NCBI GenBank assembly: GCA_017622995.1
Contig: JAGAQA010000029.1
Span: forward strand, 34,876-98,875
Length of the DNA: 64,000 nucleotides
Direction of reading: 5' to 3'
Origin: Oscillospiraceae bacterium
Lineage (GTDB): Bacteria; Bacillota; Clostridia; Oscillospirales; Oscillospiraceae
Below are positions 57,909-64,000 of this stretch, piece by piece. The translations under genes and the position numbers were made by a program. The notes beneath the pieces were generated by a model, which worked only from the letters and a program-made list of their open reading frames with translations, did not search any database and was not told the origin of the DNA. Position 1 is the first letter of the stretch; the number at the start of each line of letters is the position of its first letter.

Positions 57909-57982
57909 AATGAGCAAAGGCGCTCGTTTTCGTCAGGAATTGACTGATTCCGGGCGCTAACGGCTTCTTTTGCTCTTTTTTA
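57909..57982 (+). ncRNA. Structured purF leader ending in an intrinsic terminator (attenuator candidate)
   Basis: The 5' GAGCAAA (57912-57918) pairs with TTTGCTC (57969-57975), which is followed by T6. Inside, GGCGCT can pair with GGGCGCT and a GGAAT/ATTCC hairpin (57936-57951) forms the tip. The same region also encodes an open frame of 16 codons (57910-57960). No known purine or PRPP riboswitch core was recognised. Transcription of purF must pass this terminator. Confidence 0.6.
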
Positions 57983-58063
57983 GTTTGTGAATATCGCTAA
58001 AAACATTTTTGATTTTTCCCTTGTTTTTGGCATATGCGCTGTGAAAAAGAACAGGAGGCACCT

Positions 58064-59500
58064 ATGGCAGAGCTACATGAAGAATGCGGCGTGTTCGGCA
58101 TTTATTCTCCATCCGTACAAAATCTGGCAAGTCTTTGCTACTATGGGCTTTTTGCCCTTCAGCATCGGGGTCAGGAGAGCTGCGGCATCGTCGTCAATGA
58201 CGACGGTGTATTTTCCGTCCACAAGGATCTGGGGCTTCTTTCCGATGTGTTCGATCGGGAAACGCTTCAGAAGTTCCCCCAGGGCACCATTTCCGTGGGG
58301 CACGTCCGTTACGGCACCACCGGCGGCACCAACCAGGCCAACACCCAGCCCATTGTGATCAACCATATGAAAGGCAAAATGGCACTGGCCCATAACGGGA
58401 ATATCAGCAACGCCCTGGAGCTGCGCACCCGGCTGGAATTGGGCGGCGCACTGTTCCACGGCACCTCGGACACGGAGATTATCGCCTATATTGTGGCGCA
58501 GCAGCGCCTGAAGTCCCCCTCCATTGAAGCGGCCGTCAGCAAGGCTATGGATTCATTAGAGGGGGCTTTTTCCGTGGTTCTGATGTCCTCCACCAAGCTC
58601 ATTGCCCTGCGGGATCCCCACGGCTTTCGCCCCCTGTGCATGGGCACCCTGGAGGACGGCAGCATCGTGTTTGCCTCCGAAAGTTGTGCGCTTCATGCTG
58701 TAGGCGCCGCCTTCCAGCGGGATCTGCTGCCCGGTGAAATCATCACCGTAGACGAAGACGGCATCCGCACTGACCGCAGCCACTGCGGCATCCGGCCCAA
58801 AACCATGTGTATTTTCGAATACATCTACTTTGCCCGGTCCGACTCCCTTCTGGACGGTGTCAGCGTCCACGAAGCCCGGAAAACCGCCGGTCAGATTCTT
58901 GCCCGGCGGCACCCGGTGGAGGCGGATCTGGTTGTGGGCGTCCCGGATTCCGGTCTGGACGCCGCGCTGGGCTACGCCCAGGAATCCGGCATTCCCTTCA
59001 GTCTGGGGTTCCTGAAAAACCGCTACATCGGCCGCACCTTTATTTCCCCCGGTCAGGGCAACCGGCTGGATCTGGTGAAGCTGAAGCTCAGCCCCATTGA
59101 ATCGGAGGTTCGGGGCAAACGGGTGGTGCTGATTGACGACTCCATCGTCCGCGGCACCACCAGCGGGCAGATTGTCAATCTGCTGCGCTCCGCAGGCGCT
59201 ACGCAGGTGCATATGCGCATCTCCTCGCCTCCCTTCCGGAACCCCTGCTATTACGGCACCGATATTGATTCCCGGGACCATCTGATCGCCTGCCAGCATT
59301 CCATTGAAGAGATCCGGGAGCTGATCGGTGCGGATTCCCTGGGTTACCTTCCCTTGGAGGATCTGAAAGAGCTGATCGGCAGCATCGCATTTTGCAGCGC
59401 CTGCTTCTCGGGCAATTACCCCACACCCATTCCGGCGGATACCGCCAAGGATAAATTTGAGGCCCCACTGTCCGCCCGCAGAAAGGAGAACAAAACGTGA
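58064..59500 (+). CDS. purF: Amidophosphoribosyltransferase
   Basis: A 478-residue enzyme for the first step of purine synthesis: glutamine plus PRPP to phosphoribosylamine. The N-terminal Ntn domain starts after a short propeptide (MAELHEE) at Cys8, with YGLFALQHRGQESCGIV and GHVRYGTTG. The PRPP site is VVLIDDSIVRGTTS. Four cysteines (in KTMCIFEY, NPCYYG, FCSACF) fit the [4Fe-4S] type found in Bacillus. The start at 58064 has AGGAGG nearby. It heads the operon with carA, whose GTG overlaps the purF stop. Confidence 0.96.
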   Translation: MAELHEECGVFGIYSPSVQNLASLCYYGLFALQHRGQESCGIVVNDDGVFSVHKDLGLLSDVFDRETLQKFPQGTISVGHVRYGTTGGTNQANTQPIVINHMKGKMALAHNGNISNALELRTRLELGGALFHGTSDTEIIAYIVAQQRLKSPSIEAAVSKAMDSLEGAFSVVLMSSTKLIALRDPHGFRPLCMGTLEDGSIVFASESCALHAVGAAFQRDLLPGEIITVDEDGIRTDRSHCGIRPKTMCIFEYIYFARSDSLLDGVSVHEARKTAGQILARRHPVEADLVVGVPDSGLDAALGYAQESGIPFSLGFLKNRYIGRTFISPGQGNRLDLVKLKLSPIESEVRGKRVVLIDDSIVRGTTSGQIVNLLRSAGATQVHMRISSPPFRNPCYYGTDIDSRDHLIACQHSIEEIRELIGADSLGYLPLEDLKELIGSIAFCSACFSGNYPTPIPADTAKDKFEAPLSARRKENKT

Positions 59501-60583
59501 AAACAATCGACCGAAAGCTCGTCCTGGAGGACGGCAGCGAATATTACGGCTACGGCTTCGGAAGCTACACGGACCGGGTGTGTGAAATCGTTTTCAACAC
59601 CTCCATGTCCGGCTACCAGGAAATCGTTTCCGACCTGAGCTATACCGACCAGATGGTGGTAATGACCTATCCCCTGATCGGCAACTATGGTATGGCAGAG
59701 GATGACTACGAGTGCAAATTCCCCAGCATCGGCGGAATTGTGTGCTATGACTATAACGACACCCCTTCCAACTTCCGCTGGGTAAAGACCCTCTCCGAGC
59801 TGTTGGAGGAATACGGCATTCCCGGCATCTCCGGCATCGATACCCGGCAGCTCACCCGGAGCATTCGGGATTTCGGCTCCCGGAGAGTTCTGATTACCGC
59901 CCCGGAAACCCCTGCGGCGGAGGCACTGAAAATCATTGCCGATACGCCGGTGCCCAGAGACGCGGTTTCCCGGGTCAGCTGCAAAAAGCGCTGGTATTCC
60001 CGGACGGCGGATGCCAAATACAACGTAGTGGCCATTGACTGCGGCATGAAGCTGAACATCGTCCGCAGCCTGAACCAGTTTGGCTGCAATGTGACGGTGG
60101 TCCCCTACAACACCCCGGTGGAGGAGATTCTTTACCTGAAGCCCGACGGTATTTTCCTGTCCAACGGCCCCGGAGATCCCCAGGATGTGGGGGAAGTGAT
60201 TGAAACCGTCCGGGCTCTGAAGGGCAGGCTCCCCATCTTCGGCATCTGCCTGGGCCACCAGATTTTGTCTCTTGCCTACGGCGGGGATACCTATAAGCTG
60301 AAATTTGGCCACCGGGGCGGCAACCACCCTGTAAAGAACCTTGCCACCTCCAAAATTGAAATCACGGCTCAGAACCACAGCTATGCCGTTGTTCCGGAGA
60401 GTCTGGAAAACACGCCTTTGCAGGTCACCCACATCAATCTGCTGGACAACACCATCGAGGGCGTTGCCTGCCTGGAAGACCGGGCCTTCAGCGTCCAGTA
60501 TCACCCGGAAAGCGCCCCCGGTCCCCAGGACAGCCGTTACCTGTTCCGGCAATTCATTGACTTTATGGAGGAGGGCAAACGCC

Positions 60584-60591
<8 letters not shown>
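59497..60591 (+). CDS. carA: Carbamoyl-phosphate synthase small (glutaminase) subunit
   Basis: A 364-residue subunit that releases ammonia from glutamine for CarB. The N-terminal CPSase domain has LEDGSEYYGYGFG and NTSMSGYQEIVSDLSYTDQ; the glutaminase domain has FLSNGPGDPQDV, catalytic Cys in FGICLGHQILSLAYG and the His/Glu in SVQYHPESAPGP. The start is GTG in a GTGA junction with purF, with AAGGAG upstream. It overlaps carB by 8 bp. Confidence 0.96.
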
Positions 60592-63763
<3,172 letters not shown>

Positions 63764-63770
63764 TGCGCAT

Positions 63771-63806
63771 TCCCCCTGGAAGCAACGCTTCCAGGGGGAC
63801 TTTTCA
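63771..63806 (+). terminator. Terminator of the purF-carAB operon
   Basis: TCCCCCTGGAAGC / GCTTCCAGGGGGA with loop AAC (63771-63799), followed by CTTTTC. Confidence 0.9.
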
Positions 63807-63863
63807 TGCACAAAAAAATTTTGTCCTGCCGCCGCAGCAGTCCGTCGGACTGTCACAAACAGA

Positions 63864-63893
63864 AAAAACCTCCTACTTTCGTAGGAGGTTTTT
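63864..63893. terminator. Terminator of the rRNA operon
   Basis: AAAAACCTCCTAC / GTAGGAGGTTTTT with a TTTC loop, right after the 5S gene (minus strand). Symmetric, so it can also stop read-through from carB. Confidence 0.9.
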
Positions 63894-63898
63894 GTGTT

Positions 63899-64000
63899 GG
63901 CATTACCTATCTTCCCGGCAAGTCACCCTGCAAGTATTGTCGGCGCGAACGAGCTTAACTTCTGTGTTCGGGATGGGAACAGGTGGACCCTCGCCGCAAT
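63899..64000 (-). rRNA. rrf: 5S ribosomal RNA, 3' part (truncated by window edge)
   Basis: The minus strand reads through the 5S core CCACCTGTTCCCATCCCGAA, CACAGAAGTTAAGCTC and the 3' part with GGGTGACTTGCCGGGAAGATAG and GTAATGCC. About 102 of roughly 117 nt are in the window; the 5' end and the rest of the rRNA operon lie beyond 64000. Confidence 0.95.

Noticed and set aside
57909-57982. Guanine or PRPP riboswitch in front of purF
   Set aside because: Neither the purine-riboswitch core nor the ykkC-type conserved boxes could be found in the leader.

Overview
The window reads as chromosomal DNA of a moderately GC-rich anaerobic Firmicute, most likely a gut member of the Oscillospirales (Faecalibacterium/Oscillibacter-like). 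This is an inference from sigma-A promoters with AGGAGG-type ribosome sites, a CIRCE-controlled groESL operon, YesM/YesN-type regulation, YtrA-type GntR/ABC modules, a formate-tetrahydrofolate ligase cluster and short palindromic repeats of the kind common in these genomes. No phage, transposase, CRISPR array or tRNA was seen. Both ends are truncated: the window opens in the 3' end of a GGDEF gene and closes inside a 5S rRNA gene on the minus strand.

Layout. 0.4-5.6 kb: a six-gene minus-strand operon of two esterase-fold hydrolases, an ATP-grasp ligase and a polar amino-acid ABC importer, behind a near-consensus promoter. 5.7-7.5 kb: PHP phosphatase and mutY. 7.8-10.1 kb: a glucose/GlcNAc-type PTS (IIA, then IICB). 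10.2-10.6 kb: palindromic repeats. 10.6-12.5 kb: GntR plus ABC module. 12.6-22.1 kb: a sugar locus, with a binding lipoprotein, a YesM-like kinase and a YesN-like regulator as a sensing unit, then a complete galactofuranose/ribose-type ABC importer and a divergent GntR-LacI hybrid repressor. 23.8-28.4 kb: a Gld-like ABC/DUF4340 operon, divergent from a small LPATG surface protein.

29.2-34.1 kb: four glycosyltransferases and sfsA, each overlapping the next by 4 bp. 34.2-37.2 kb: a second GntR/ABC module. 37.5-42.3 kb: fhs, fchA, folD and a DUF1576 membrane protein, with a perfect palindrome at the predicted fhs transcription start. 42.8-47.4 kb: an envelope glycolipid-type operon (GT2-GtrA fusion, phosphodiester glycosidase, membrane-anchored protein, PAP2 phosphatase). 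47.7-49.0 kb: acyltransferase with zinc ribbon, followed by a MITE-like repeat. 49.3-51.3 kb: groES-groEL. 51.4-57.6 kb: FliB-like protein, DivIVA-like protein, two divergent CmpB-family membrane proteins, an ABC exporter and an RluA-type pseudouridine synthase. 57.9-63.8 kb: a structured leader, then purF-carA-carB, converging on the rRNA operon.

The strongest candidates for something undescribed are the esterase/esterase/ATP-grasp/ABC operon, the attenuator-like leader of purF, the palindrome at the fhs start, and the four-gene envelope operon. All coordinates and motifs come from reading the sequence; family names are assigned from motif recognition and have not been checked by database search.
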